A stretch of 26,205 nucleotides of DNA from contig FTLJ01000491.1 in NCBI GenBank assembly GCA_900155495.1, positions 1 to 26,205 of the forward strand, in the 5' to 3' direction. Numbering within the stretch: the first letter of the stretch is position 1; each line of letters opens with the position of its first letter. Position numbers and translations under genes: made by a program. Source of the DNA: Porogramme epimiltina (taxonomy: Eukaryota; Basidiomycota; Agaricomycetes; Polyporales; Polyporaceae). The notes beneath the pieces are model-generated. The model saw only the letters and a program-made list of their open reading frames with translations, made no database searches and was not told the DNA's origin. Shown here piece by piece: positions 9,813 through 19,470 of the stretch.

Positions 9813-11612
9813 ATGAAGGCAATTCTCACGTTGCTCAGCTCTACCGCCCGCGGGATCATATGGAATAGCACGGGGCCAACGACGCCTGGGGCCAAAGAAA
9901 ATTCGGGCCTGCCACCACCCGAGCCCCTCCCCGAGATCCCGCCCGCCATCTGGGAGGAAGTCATCAACTTCATCGTCCTCTACGGCAGCCACCCCAACGA
10001 CCCCGCACACGAGGACTGGCTGCGCACAGTGCACACCTGTACGGGCGTCTGCAAGGCGTGGCGCGCCTCTGTCCACCGTTTTACGGTACCAGACAATGGT
10101 ACTCTCCTCCTCGACTCGACCTGCGTCGGCGTCATAGTGCGCGCGCTCGACCACAGCCCCGTTCTCTCTGCATCCGTCCGTGTGATCAATCTCCTGTGCA
10201 CTACCGAGAATGTGGGCGGCGCGTTCGGGTACGAGTTGCACAACGCCGCGACGCACTTCTTCCCGGCGCTCGCGCCGCACACGCGCTTCCCACTCCTCCG
10301 CGAACTCCGGTTCCTCGGGGTGAGGCGCGCGAGCGGCGGTACGCTCGCAGTGGGGAACGATGTGGAGCTCCTCCCGTACCTGCCCCTCCCGCTCGACCTG
10401 CCTGCGGTGTACGCACGTTGGGCGGGCCAGGTACGGGTACTGTGGATCTTGGGTATGACATTCGCCCAGTTCAGCGACCTCATGCAGCTCGTCGCATGCT
10501 TCCCACGTGTCCAAGAGCTCCAGCTCGCGACTGTGCGCTGGTCAGACATGGGCGACGACCTGGAGTATTCGAAGCGACTCGGAGGCGATGGAGAGTTTCT
10601 GGGGAGCCTGAAGAAGCTTCTGGTGCGTCCACATGCGTGGTGGGTATAGCGCTCGCTGAACTGTGAGTAGGTAAACAACCTCTTATCCGATGGTGTAGAG
10701 CGCATTTTGCGCGCGCTCAAGCCACAAGCACCCCAGGAGCTCACATCGTGTTTGTTCTACGACGGGATATATTCCGACGACGGTGCGCTCATACCCCGGA
10801 TGTTTAAGGTGGCGCGTGCGCTAAACTATACCATCCTTCCCCAGGGACTTGTCCCAAGTTTTTCCCCCTGGACCTCACGAGGATGACGTGCCTCACCCAC
10901 CTCATACTCGTAGGGGTCAGCAGGCTTCACAACCCAGCATCCGTGCAAGCGATGCTCAGCGCACTCCGCGCAACGCTGCGCTCGTGGCGGCCTTCTGGCG
11001 CCGCGGGGCCACTCTGCTTAGAGCTTGACGTCTCGGCTGTCCCCGTGCTGGATTATGAACAGTGGGTCGGCAACGAGCCGCTTTCAGAGAGCCCGCCGAA
11101 CGTGACCGAGTTCAAGGCGTTCTTGCGAGAGCTAGGCGAGGTCATTATGGAGGAGTGTGCACGTGCGTCACTGCTTCGTCTTGTTGGAGAAGTTTAGTGA
11201 GGCCAAGCTTACTTGGTGTTCATCTAGGTCTGCACCTCGAAACACTTCTCGTGACAACCACGAACATCCCTGGACAGGTAGAGGGCTCGGGCTATTGGCA
11301 CACTTTCTTCAAGAACCATGTGTTCCCAACCGGGATGCCGGCGTTGATCTGCAAGATGGCCTTCGGTAAGTGCAAGCCCGTTTTTCCCGCCTATCAAAAT
11401 TCCGCACGATACTCACGCGCATACCTGACAGAGTTCAGGCCGGACTTAAGATGGCGTCAAGAGGATTCCGATCTCGATGTGGACACTCAGCGATACGGGA
11501 AGCAACGTACCCCGTGCTCGTGAACGGCCGTGCATCAAGAAAGTGCATTGGATGCCTAATAACGCAGCCACACCCCCTAGTCGTGACTAGTAACTATACT
11601 TGGAGAAGCCAA
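9377..11612 (+). repeat. Right copy of a tandem segmental duplication
   Basis: Direct-orientation partner of 6097-8610, with the same gene in the same five-exon structure and related flanks. All four introns sit at equivalent codons and phases. Nucleotide divergence is considerable, especially in introns and the spacer, so the duplication is not recent. Confidence 0.75.
9813..11523 (+). CDS. F-box-like protein, second tandem copy
   Basis: Exons 9813-10622, 10671-10782, 10845-11162, 11228-11365 and 11432-11523 sum to 1470 nt (489 aa), all GT-AG and in frame. The frame stays open upstream to 9699, but MKAI at 9813 matches the first copy's start. An F-box-like region covers about 45-95 (IPPAIWEEVI, TGVCKAWRA). 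Long colinear blocks match the first copy (NHVFPTGMPAL, WVGNEPLSESPP), proving a tandem paralogue; many substitutions are conservative and the frame is intact throughout, so both copies appear to have been kept as proteins. The C-terminal exon reads ten residues past the point where the first copy stops. The most divergent part is the N-terminal 40 residues. Likely a SCF substrate receptor by its F-box; substrate unknown. Confidence 0.8.
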
Positions 11613-12537
11613 GTTATCGTTCATGAATGAGGTTGTGTCTGCTTTCGATATCGGCGCTGGGTAATAAGTAATACGCAGTAAGAGTTTAAAATGTAGTGCC
11701 TCCCGTTAGCGATGCTGCATAGAGCTCAGTTTTCTGTGATTATATCCGCGAGTTAATAGGTTGTTGGGCCTTGGAACTGCTATGGCAAGCTATAATCCAC
11801 TTGAGTGCGTCAAGTGGGATGTGCTCACTTGCTATGTTTCATAAGAGTTCCTTGCTGTAGCATTCCATCTCGGAGTGAAGTGGGAGTATGACGACCTAAA
11901 TCACGTCTCACCAACGCCGCTGAAGGCTTCAGGACATGGAAGAGTTGCTGTATAGGAGCTTTCACGAATAGGTGGAGCCGCAGATGGGTATTAACGAGTT
12001 TTGACATACTTACTTCTACAGCGAGTTCAACGACTTGAATGACACGGTGCCGGCGCCATGGATTATCCACTCTCCGGTTGGAGGTGACGAGAGAGTAGAC
12101 GAAGAGTTAGGAGAGTTTGAAGGTTATGTTTAAGCTTAAGGGTGATTCTGCATGATGAATTTTGGAATGCTTGTCTGATAGGGGGCCGACGTACATCATG
12201 ATCATGATATTAGCCTTGGGCTAAGCCACGTTGTGACTATACTGGGGCTATCGGAGTTTGTCGGAGTTTGTAATACAATCAGATTAGATTAGATTCTACG
12301 CCATTCCCCGAACCTACTTTTTCCTACGACGTACTTGCTTCGACGTCTGCACATCGCACAAGTCTCTTGTCTGTATCTTCCAATGATGAACTTGTCCCCT
12401 ATGTATATACACATTGCTGTGTCTCGCAATCCTTGGATTCGGTGCTCATTTCGAATGCCCGGTCGCCAAACGCCGCACATGTCCCTCCGCTCCGGAGCTC
12501 ACACCTGAGCTCCAGTATTCGTCTGTTATCGCCACCT
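11524..12537. other. Intergenic region upstream of the third F-box gene
   Basis: No homology-supported open frame. Near 12251-12270 the 10-mer TCGGAGTTTG is repeated twice in tandem, and AGATT is repeated three times near 12281-12295. A TATA box at 12404 probably serves the gene starting at 12538. Confidence 0.5.
12404..12409 (+). promoter_or_regulatory. TATA box of the third F-box gene
   Basis: TATATA 134 nt upstream of the proposed ATG at 12538. The frame is open upstream of that ATG but the protein there is not F-box-like, which supports the downstream start. Confidence 0.4.
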
Positions 12538-14220
12538 ATGTCAGCCCCGCCGTCCCTACGTGTACCTACTGAAGTTTGGGAGCTCATCATCGACGAGGTC
12601 GCAGCCGCCGCGGGGTGGAAGGTCCACGAAACCCTTCGAAGCTGTGCCCTCGTCTGCGGCAGCTGGCGGCCCCGCGCTCAACGACATCTCTTCCGCACCG
12701 TCACCATCCGCCACCTGAACGACATTTCCTTGCTTGCTTCCCTCTTCAAGGACACCCCCAAACTCTCCTCCTACGTTGAAGAGCTCGAACTGGTCGCAAG
12801 CATACGATACGACCCAACGTTCGGCTATCTGCCAGAAGGTGCGAGTGTGCTTAGCTCCCCCTACCTTCTCGGACGGGGTCTATCTTCGTTGCGCGTTCTC
12901 TCGTTGTCTTCAAGAGACGTTCACCCCTACTCCGAGCGACAATCATCCCCTCGACCCAAATGTCTGCCCCATCTCCCCCTCCATCCATCCTTTCCCAAGC
13001 ACTGCTCGTCCGTCTCCCATGTCTCAACCTTGCATCTCCACAACATCACCTTTCCGACTCTCGGAGACCTCGTCAAGATGCTCTTCCACCTACCTCACGT
13101 ATCGGTGCTTCGATGCATCGGCGTGTTCTACTACAGAAGCTGGAGCGGTGACGTCCTATCGTACGGCCCAGGAGCAGGCAAGGAGGGGGGACGGTTTCTT
13201 CCGAACTTGAAAGACTTCACATTCAGTTCGGCCCCGCAAGCTGGAGTTGGAACTTCCCGCTGGTCTTCCATTTCGGACAACTCAAGATGCATCACATTGC
13301 GAGACCTGTGCGCTCTGCTCGGGGCCATCGACCCTCGCTCGCTCTGTCGTCTAAGCATTCCGTTCGAGACATGCGAGAACGGAGCACAGGAGGGGGCGTC
13401 TCGTGAGTGGACACTTGTCTTTTGTGTAGATCGTCGCGATGTTGATAAAAGGAGTGTCAAGTCATCGACTTCCAGCGTATTCTGGGGCGCTTTACCCGGC
13501 TCGACGAGTTCGTTATCGAGAACTTTGGAAGAAGACACCGCGTTGGATCGCACGACCTGACAAATAGCATCGGGCCGATCATTGGAGATCTCTTGCACTC
13601 TTGGTCCCCTCACACCCCAACTCGGTCTCTTGCGATTTCTGTCCTCAGCGCCTTCTTTCGCTCTGCGAAAGAGGAGGACATTGACGAAGCCATGAAATTA
13701 TTCGAATGCCTCGCTAGAAAGGTGCAAGACATGATCCGCAGTAAGACGCTACCTCCATTACGCTCTGTCGTCGTTACTCATACTCATCAAATGTTTTGAA
13801 GGGAGCAAATGTCCGCTTACCATGCTGCGCATCGATATCGTGGTTCCCGTGCACAATGCTCACACGCTGCTGGACCTTTGCGCGAAAGTGAGAGAGCGCT
13901 TTTCAACCATCGCAGCCCAATGTCCCGTCACCGTAGAGCTTGGTGAGTGCCATCCTCTCATTCCTGCATGTGCTCCTACGAGATGCACCTCGCTCGTCAG
14001 TTATCAAGATCTGACTTTCCGTACTGTTACAGTGCACAACACTCTAGGGGCTCGTACGATCGTCCCGGTGATCGAACATATTGATGTTCGGCCACTGTCG
14101 TCACCCGCGCCGAGGCTTCTCTCCGACAAAGGTATACAATCCTCTCTTTCTCGCTCGACGAGCAAGTACAGGAAGAGGACCCCAGGGGCATTCATACCCC
14201 GCAGGACTTGGCTTGAATAG
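12538..14220 (+). CDS. F-box protein
   Basis: Exons 12538-13402, 13462-13740, 13802-13942 and 14033-14220 sum to 1473 nt (490 aa). The N terminus is a good F-box (about residues 8-52: VPTEVWELIIDEV, then LRSCALVCGSWRPRAQRHLF), expected to bind SKP1 in an SCF ubiquitin ligase. After it come LRR-like segments (VSTLHLHNITFPTLGDLVKM, LGRFTRLDEFVIENFG). Junctions 1 and 2 are well supported because they alone restore the frame. Intron 3 (13943-14032, GTGAGT with CTGAC and TACAG) is 90 nt and stop-free, so retention would also give protein. The C terminus is uncertain: a possible intron at 14133-14172 would switch frames, and an open stretch at 14400-14585 preceded by a TTTTCCAG acceptor could be a further exon. 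It is not an obvious copy of the two tandem F-box-like genes. Confidence 0.75.
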
Positions 14221-15185
14221 TCTAATTCCGATCGGAAGTCGACATCCACGAGCTGGAGAGGCGATGGTGCGTCTGCCCAGTCGGTTGTAAAAGAATGGTA
14301 GTGACCTTTGTTGTGCAGGGCTAGATTCGAGTTACGCTAGTTCACCGTGTTCTGCCTATGTAAAACGCTCTGTTTTTCTGCAATCTCACTTTTCCAGCAT
14401 GGACGGTTTCACTGTTCGGGTTTCTCGGCGCACCGCATGTGGTACGTCTGGATTTCCGTGAACACGTCCACTGGGGCTATACATTGACGGCTCCTTCTAG
14501 TCAGGCGTCAAGGAATGACGTAACAGAAATCGGACCGGAGGTGCTGCACTGCCTTCGACAAATTAGCTCATGGACATTCGTATAGTCCATGTAGCTTCCA
14601 CCCAGGTACACCATGTACCCAGCCAAAGGGAATCAGCTTTGTAAACATTCTTATGCCACCTCGTTCCTGGGTGTCCTATGCGGATCTCATGTTAATCACC
14701 ATTTGTGCGTCATTCGTACTGCTGCTAGCGCTCGCCTAACGAGGCTCGGAATCCGCGGCATGTGGTGTGCGCGCCCTTGTTCTATTTGCGGCGATGGTCG
14801 TGGTGAAAGTTTGCAGTTTCAACCCCTCCAGGTACGCCTGCGCACAGTTGGTGTGGTTTTCCCCCGACGTTCACGGCTCCGACAGCACTAGATTGTCCCT
14901 AGGCCAAAGGGTTCGATGAAGCCGCTCATTGGCCGATAGAGGATATCTGCGCGTCTTGGCGTGTCGCTGTTGACCGTTGTTGCGTCAGGAGTGGCAGGAT
15001 GCAGCGAAGAGGGCGTTGAATGACGGCCACAGTGTGCGCGTGCATCGTGAGTCTACTCGCCTGGTTTGCTAGTGCTTGGGACATTCCCCTGCCTGCATCA
15101 CGAACACGGTGGTGCTATGGTTCCAAGATAAAAGCCTGTTTCCGGCGGCATGCCCGCATTCGTCTCCTCATTACCCTTCCGGAGT
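14221..15185. other. Intergenic region or extra 3' exons
   Basis: Between the F-box gene and the DUF6533 gene. The only notable frame is 14400-14585 (contains LFGFLGAPHVVRLDF), which could be an exon of the upstream F-box gene. Other frames show nothing recognisable. Confidence 0.4.
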
Positions 15186-16788
15186 ATGGCTGCACAGCTC
15201 ACCGCGGAAAACTACATGCGCCTGTGTGTGTTCCCTGCCTTTAGCCTGTCATTTACCGGCAATTCATTCTTGTTTTAGCGTCGCGTTCAACTACTGCAAC
15301 CTGGCGAGCTCTGGTATGCTTGTTATCCTCACTTTATGGCGTGACTAACGTCCGTCTTGTAGTACTCTTCATATGGGACTATATGACCACCTTCCAAGAC
15401 GAAGTTGATCTGTTCTGGAATCAAAACTCTATCACGCCCGCTGCCCTCTTCTTCCTCGTCCGATACTCCGCTCTCGTCACGCAAGTCTTCAACCTCGCAT
15501 CCCAAGTGCCCGCTGCTCGATCGGTTAGTACGCGATATGATCCTGCACCCAGATCACTCACGTCTTACGTTGCTAGGTTGAAGTTTGTACATTGACAGTT
15601 AGGGTCATGCAGGGAACCTTCCTCTTTCAATTTTTACCTCCAGCCGGTAATACGCGTTGTGGTATCCTCATGACGGATGCCGCTGAGCACAATCATTCAT
15701 CTCAGTGTTTGCGGCCCTTCGTATGAAGGCGGTAAGTGGTAGCAAACTGCGGTCATGTGCCGTTTTTGTGCTTTGCATCGTCCCGATGGGCGTAAACATC
15801 GTCAGCAGTTTCCCGCTTGACTATTGTCCTTTGGAAGCTTAATAAGTACTGTGTCTCGATCAAGGTTCCGTTCTACCCTGGCGGCGTTAGGGGCATGAAT
15901 CTACCGATTGTGGGGTGTATCGCCGTCCTCCGCACACCAATTCCCGATTATTTAGCGCACATGTTGAGTCCACCGCTTAACACATAGTATTTCGTCATTC
16001 CTGACTTTTGCATAGATGTTCGTACTTCCGCTTATGCTGAAGTATCCACACTTATCACTCATCTTGATGAAGATACCGCGCTGTCTCGAGGTAGTCTGCT
16101 CGCCGCGGACATTCTGCTCATTTTAATGACATGGAGATACCTCTCCTGCCGCGGAATGCTGAAAGCGAGTGTAGGGGTGCTTCGCCATTCAATCCCTGAC
16201 ATAATGTTACGTGACGGTAGGTCTATCTAGCGTTCTGTGAGAAGGCTGCTCGCTCATCTCACAGCGATTGAGGCATCATTTACTTCGTGTACGCATGGTC
16301 ACCTCCTCCAAATCTCTTGACTCGGCCTAACAAGATAAACATATCAGAATCCTCGCTGGATTAAACGTCCTCCATCTCGCACTCTCGATGTTCTCCGTGC
16401 GTTTCCTCGCTCTTCCAGTCCGTCACGTGCGAACCTGCTGAACCTTCGCGTTCTAGATTGACGGCAGACTCACCGGCGCGAGCTACGTCGCGCCCATCTC
16501 TCAACCGTACGTGATCGTTTCGCCACACCTTTTAAGTCTTCAGCGACTTCCTAATGAAATCCGGCATGCAGGATCACCTCTGCGCTCATCTCGCGCTTCT
16601 TCATAGATCTGCAGAAAGTACATCGTCATCGAATCATCGGAGAGACGGAAAGCAGCTTGAGCATGGGAATAGGTTGCGGGGAAGGCACGCTATGTTGTGC
16701 GGAGTTTGGACTTGGCTCGCTCGCAGTGTCTGTCGATATAAGTGCTCGAGGGCAACCTGAACCTATGATGGCAGATTTGTACATTTAA
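15186..16788 (+). CDS. DUF6533 multi-pass membrane protein
   Basis: A chain of about 11 small exons: 15186-15223, 15279-15313, 15363-15527, 15599-15646, 15706-15800, 15865-15967, 16016-16216, 16273-16288, 16348-16396, 16457-16506 and 16572-16788 (1017 nt, 338 aa). The N-terminal half contains the DUF6533 signature: IWDYMTTFQDEVDLFW, then LFFLVRYSALVTQVF. It continues with predicted membrane segments (CAVFVLCIVPMGVNI; LAADILLILMTWRYL; the helix before RDGIIYFV) and a cytoplasmic tail after the last loop. This family is abundant in Agaricomycetes and has no known biochemical role. All joins are canonical except 15967/16016, where the GTCC donor is poor; 16045 or 16075 are alternative acceptors in the same phase. 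Intron 3 could also start at 15524. Exon 8 is only 16 nt. Either a real intron-dense gene or one beginning to decay at exon 6/7. Confidence 0.72.
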
Positions 16789-17589
16789 TAGTTTTCGCGC
16801 TCATAGTCTATTAGCCGAGCCACGCGCTACATATTGAATTTGCGCGCACACATATATTTTCTCGCACCGAGCATATACACTTTTTTCAACTTCGATTTTT
16901 TGGCAAAAGAACCCTTCCCTACGTGGGAGGGAGGTATCGGGGCTATGTTCCCTCAGAAATACGAGTGCAAACCACACTTTCAGAGGCTCCAAAGCTGTCA
17001 AAATAGGAGGCTACCCAAATATGGTAACTATGTGGGCTTATAATCGCTTTAATAGAAGTCTACTAGTAATGGTTCTAATGTATACAAAAGTTACAATAGA
17101 TTAATAAATCCTAGGGATAGAAGTAAGATATATAATCGGTGAATACAAGAGTACTACTAGAGCCGTTCTAGGGAGTTACAGGGGCATTCCCGTACAAAGT
17201 AAGCACCGGGGCTGGGAAGGAGGCTCCTCGGATGGAGGGCAAGCCGGAGGCGCCCAGTGCGGGCTGTCCGTAGTGCCGCACCTTCCAAATTCGGACGCCC
17301 CTCTCTCCCCTACTTGGGGGGCGTTCCTCCCTTGTTGTACCCCCTGATAATTTATTTTCGTGCTCGATATGCATGCAGAAAATTGCGCCAGGCGTTTATA
17401 TGGAAGAAACTCGGAAAAGGACGAACCTGGGGACATCGAGCCCGAGGGGCCCCCAGTTCGGCGCCTAAACTAAGAGGGCCCCTCAAGGTCGCATTGGGCG
17501 TCTAACGCGCGCTTACATCAAAATATGAGCGCGTTCACTTATTTACGTGTGTTATAACTGCTTTATTAATGTACAGATCTGCCGCCATA
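16789..17589. other. AT-rich then GC-rich repeat-like stretch, no gene
   Basis: From about 17030 to 17160 the DNA is strongly AT-rich, unlike its surroundings, then switches sharply to a GC-rich block with many short inverted repeats (around 17210-17320 and 17440-17475). A hairpin AACGCGCGCT...AGCGCGTT lies near 17502-17538. Open frames are short and unrecognised. It looks like a decayed mobile element, but I cannot identify ends, a target duplication or a coding remnant. Confidence 0.35.
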
Positions 17590-17904
17590 TAGTGCAGGGG
17601 CGCACACCACACGCATCAGGGGTACCAAAGTCGCACGGGACTACTCGCTAAACGGTTCCGAGCTCTTTAGCTGCGCGGATGATGTCCCTCTGTGCATCTA
17701 TCATTCAACCGGAAATGGCGCTGACGAGGATGTCGACGCCGGGTAGGATGTCTTTGAGTGCTGCGACGTCGTCTCCGGTGCGAATTTTGATACCGGACGG
17801 GCGGAGTGCGGAAGTCTCGGGCTTAAGCAAGGAAGAGCTGCGAACCATAGCGGCGACGTAGTGACCGTGCGGCATAAGCATAGAGTTATCCCTAGGGCAT
17901 GCCA

Positions 17905-18040
17905 CGGGTCGGGTACGGGTATTTTGAGCCTACCCGTACCCGGACCCGGCCTATACCCGTACCCGTTGGGGGCGGGTACGGGTACAGGCAGGGTACGGGT
18001 ATTCTGCTGGCGGGTACGGGTACCCGCGGGTATACCCGCG
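17905..18040. repeat. GGGTACGGGTA-type palindromic array, left end
   Basis: Alternating blocks of CGGGTACGGGTA and TACCCGTACCCG, separated by short unique words. Its translation gives Pro-Val runs in one frame, which is why it produces a spurious open frame. A shorter version in opposite arrangement lies at 18694-18745. Confidence 0.85.
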
Positions 18041-18156
18041 ACCTCAGAGTACCATGTACTGTGTAACTTCTCGCTGTGCACTCTGCTCAAGTCTATGACA
18101 CAATAGAAACGATACGGAAACATATATCAGTGTTATTTCTTTCGGATATATTAGAG

Positions 18157-18690
18157 GGGACGGCCGCGTACGCGTGGCGGAATGCGACGATGAGTGTGTT
18201 TGACCTCGGCCCGCTGATGTAGTACGTCGTGAGCGAGGACACTGGGCCGAACGCGACGTGCAACCTCGTGTCCGAGCTTGCGTATTGGCGCCTTGGGCTC
18301 GAGCACGCAGGGGTGTGGATGGAGCGTCTCGGGTCGGAGGAGGTGCCGGAGGCGTGGACGGAGGTCCGGGACAACCTCGCGCCGCTCCCTGTCGAGGATG
18401 GGCTGTATGTGGTCTATGAGGGGATCCCAAACTACTTCTGAGATATGCCACCCTATACGAACGGTCACCCTGCGTTGGTAGTACGGCTGGCTTCCGCTAA
18501 CGGCAGACGTGAACCTCGACATGGCGAAGGTGACAGTGGAAAAAATGTGGGCAAGCTGGAACATAAGCAACTGCTGGGAGCGAGTGTGTGAGATCCTATC
18601 GTGGAGGGAGCAGCGTGGAACTCACTGACGTGCACCATTCGCAGGTGGGACTTCCTGATGCTTCCGTCTGTCCGCCGTAGTGTTCAGTAT
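18157..18690 (+). pseudogene. Captured fragment of a six-hairpin glycosidase-like gene
   Basis: Inside the TIR element. The translation reads AYAWRNATMSVFDLGPLM, a TAG stop (18220-18222), then ELAYWRLGLEHAGVWMERLG, NLAPLPVEDGLYVVYEGIP, a TGA stop (18439-18441), then after a frame change YGWLPLTADVN and VEKMWASWNISNCW. A plausible intron 18593-18643 leads to WDFLMLPSVRRS. This order resembles the catalytic barrel of fungal (alpha/alpha)6 glycosidase-like proteins (GH65/GH95-like); the family call is from memory of motifs and is tentative. It covers only an internal part, has no start, and is broken at three places, so it is a passenger, not a functional gene. Confidence 0.6.
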
Positions 18691-18713
18691 ATCGACGGGT
18701 ACAGGCGGGTATG

Positions 18714-18717
18714 NNNN
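18714..18717. other. Assembly gap of four undetermined bases
   Basis: NNNN within the right palindromic array of the TIR element. Palindromic GC-rich repeats are hard to read through, so the gap size is probably nominal. Confidence 0.95.
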
Positions 18718-18899
18718 CCCGTACCCGTGGCGGGTTTACCCGACCCGTGGCATGCCCTAGTTATCCCGAAAACAATATTGGAGGAGTGATCGAGTGCTCA
18801 CGGGATTCCCCTGAGGATTCAACAACCCTTGCACTATACTCTGATGACCAACCAATCCTGTGATTCCATAACTGTGACGGGGACGAGTATCTGTGTCAT

Positions 18900-19470
18900 T
18901 CTATCTGCTCGGACAGTCATTTGCCGGATCAACGCTTGCATCGTTCTGGAGTCATTGACTGGCCACGGCACACCTTGAGACCTGCAAAATGATCGATGGT
19001 GAGCACGACTAAACAAAGCCACGTAGAAAGGCATCAGAGTATCTCGAGCTTAATGGACATTGGGTACCAATGGATGTTTACTCAACATTTGATATCTAGT
19101 GCTCGACATCCGGAGTTGATCCAATTAATCCGACCACCCATCCCGAATACCAGGGTCAACACTCTAATCCTCCGATGTGTGTCGGTTTCTTCTCGCATGA
19201 GTGGGAGATTTTGGGAGCAAAGTACGGCGTGCCGTGTCGGCATTTATCTCCCAGAAATCAGCGGAAAGTGCCCCACATGGAAGTGGGGCTTGTGAGACGA
19301 TACGTAGATCATGAAATTGCGGCAGCCTCGCCACTGGATACAATGGCCGGTTGAAGTATCTCTAATTACAAGGTAGTACGAAACGACTGCGGTACGATCT
19401 TGCAATAGCACCAACGTCGTATCTCTTCTTCCTTAGTCGTCAATTATCACGTTGGGTGGTAAATCGAACC
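18900..19470. other. Spacer without a supportable gene
   Basis: Lies between the N-terminal end of the NmrA-like pseudogene and the 3' end of the minus-strand deaminase-like gene. A 99-codon plus-strand frame at 18996-19295 shows no recognised domain and no splice partners. Confidence 0.5.

Larger units (their letters stand above)
17892..18760. mobile_element. Non-autonomous TIR DNA transposon (MITE-like) carrying a gene fragment
   Basis: The ends are perfect inverted repeats of 24 bp beginning CTAGGGCATGCCACGGGTCG. They are bordered by the direct repeat TTATCC on both sides (17886-17891 and 18761-18766), a 6-bp target-site duplication. Inside each end are arrays of GGGTACGGGTA and its complement (17905-18040 and 18694-18745) that form large imperfect palindromes. 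No transposase frame is present, so it must be mobilised in trans. The interior (about 18157-18690) is a broken glycosidase-like gene fragment, making this resemble a gene-capturing (Pack-type) element. Four undetermined bases (18714-18717) lie in the right array, so the exact length is uncertain. The superfamily is not assigned. Confidence 0.85.
17590..18899 (-). pseudogene. NmrA-like / isoflavone-reductase-like pseudogene, split by a transposon
   Basis: Two minus-strand pieces flank the element at 17892-18760. The N-terminal piece (18899-18767) reads MTQILVPVT, and in a shifted frame GLVGHQSIVQGLLN, matching the dinucleotide-binding start of NmrA-type atypical short-chain dehydrogenases. 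The other piece (17891 to about 17590) reads HGHYVAAMVRSSSLLKPE, GVDILVSAISG, then MIDAQRDIIRAAKELGTV and RVVPCDFGTP, the characteristic order of this family. In-frame stops stand at 17705-17707 (TGA) and 17648-17650 (TAG), and the frame is lost after GVRP near 17600. The substrate half of the fold is missing altogether. The gene was therefore dead or dying; whether the insertion or the stops came first is not decidable here. Confidence 0.8.

Noticed and set aside
14613..14891. 92-codon Cys-rich plus-strand frame
   Set aside because: Cys spacing fits no known small secreted protein and there is no signal peptide; probably chance.
17701..18123. 140-codon minus-strand frame with Pro-Val runs
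   Set aside because: The PVPVP part is the translation of the GGGTACGGGTA array of the TIR element, and the rest is an off-frame reading of the NmrA-like pseudogene.
18996..19295. 99-codon plus-strand frame
   Set aside because: No recognisable motif and it lies in repeat-rich DNA next to a pseudogene.
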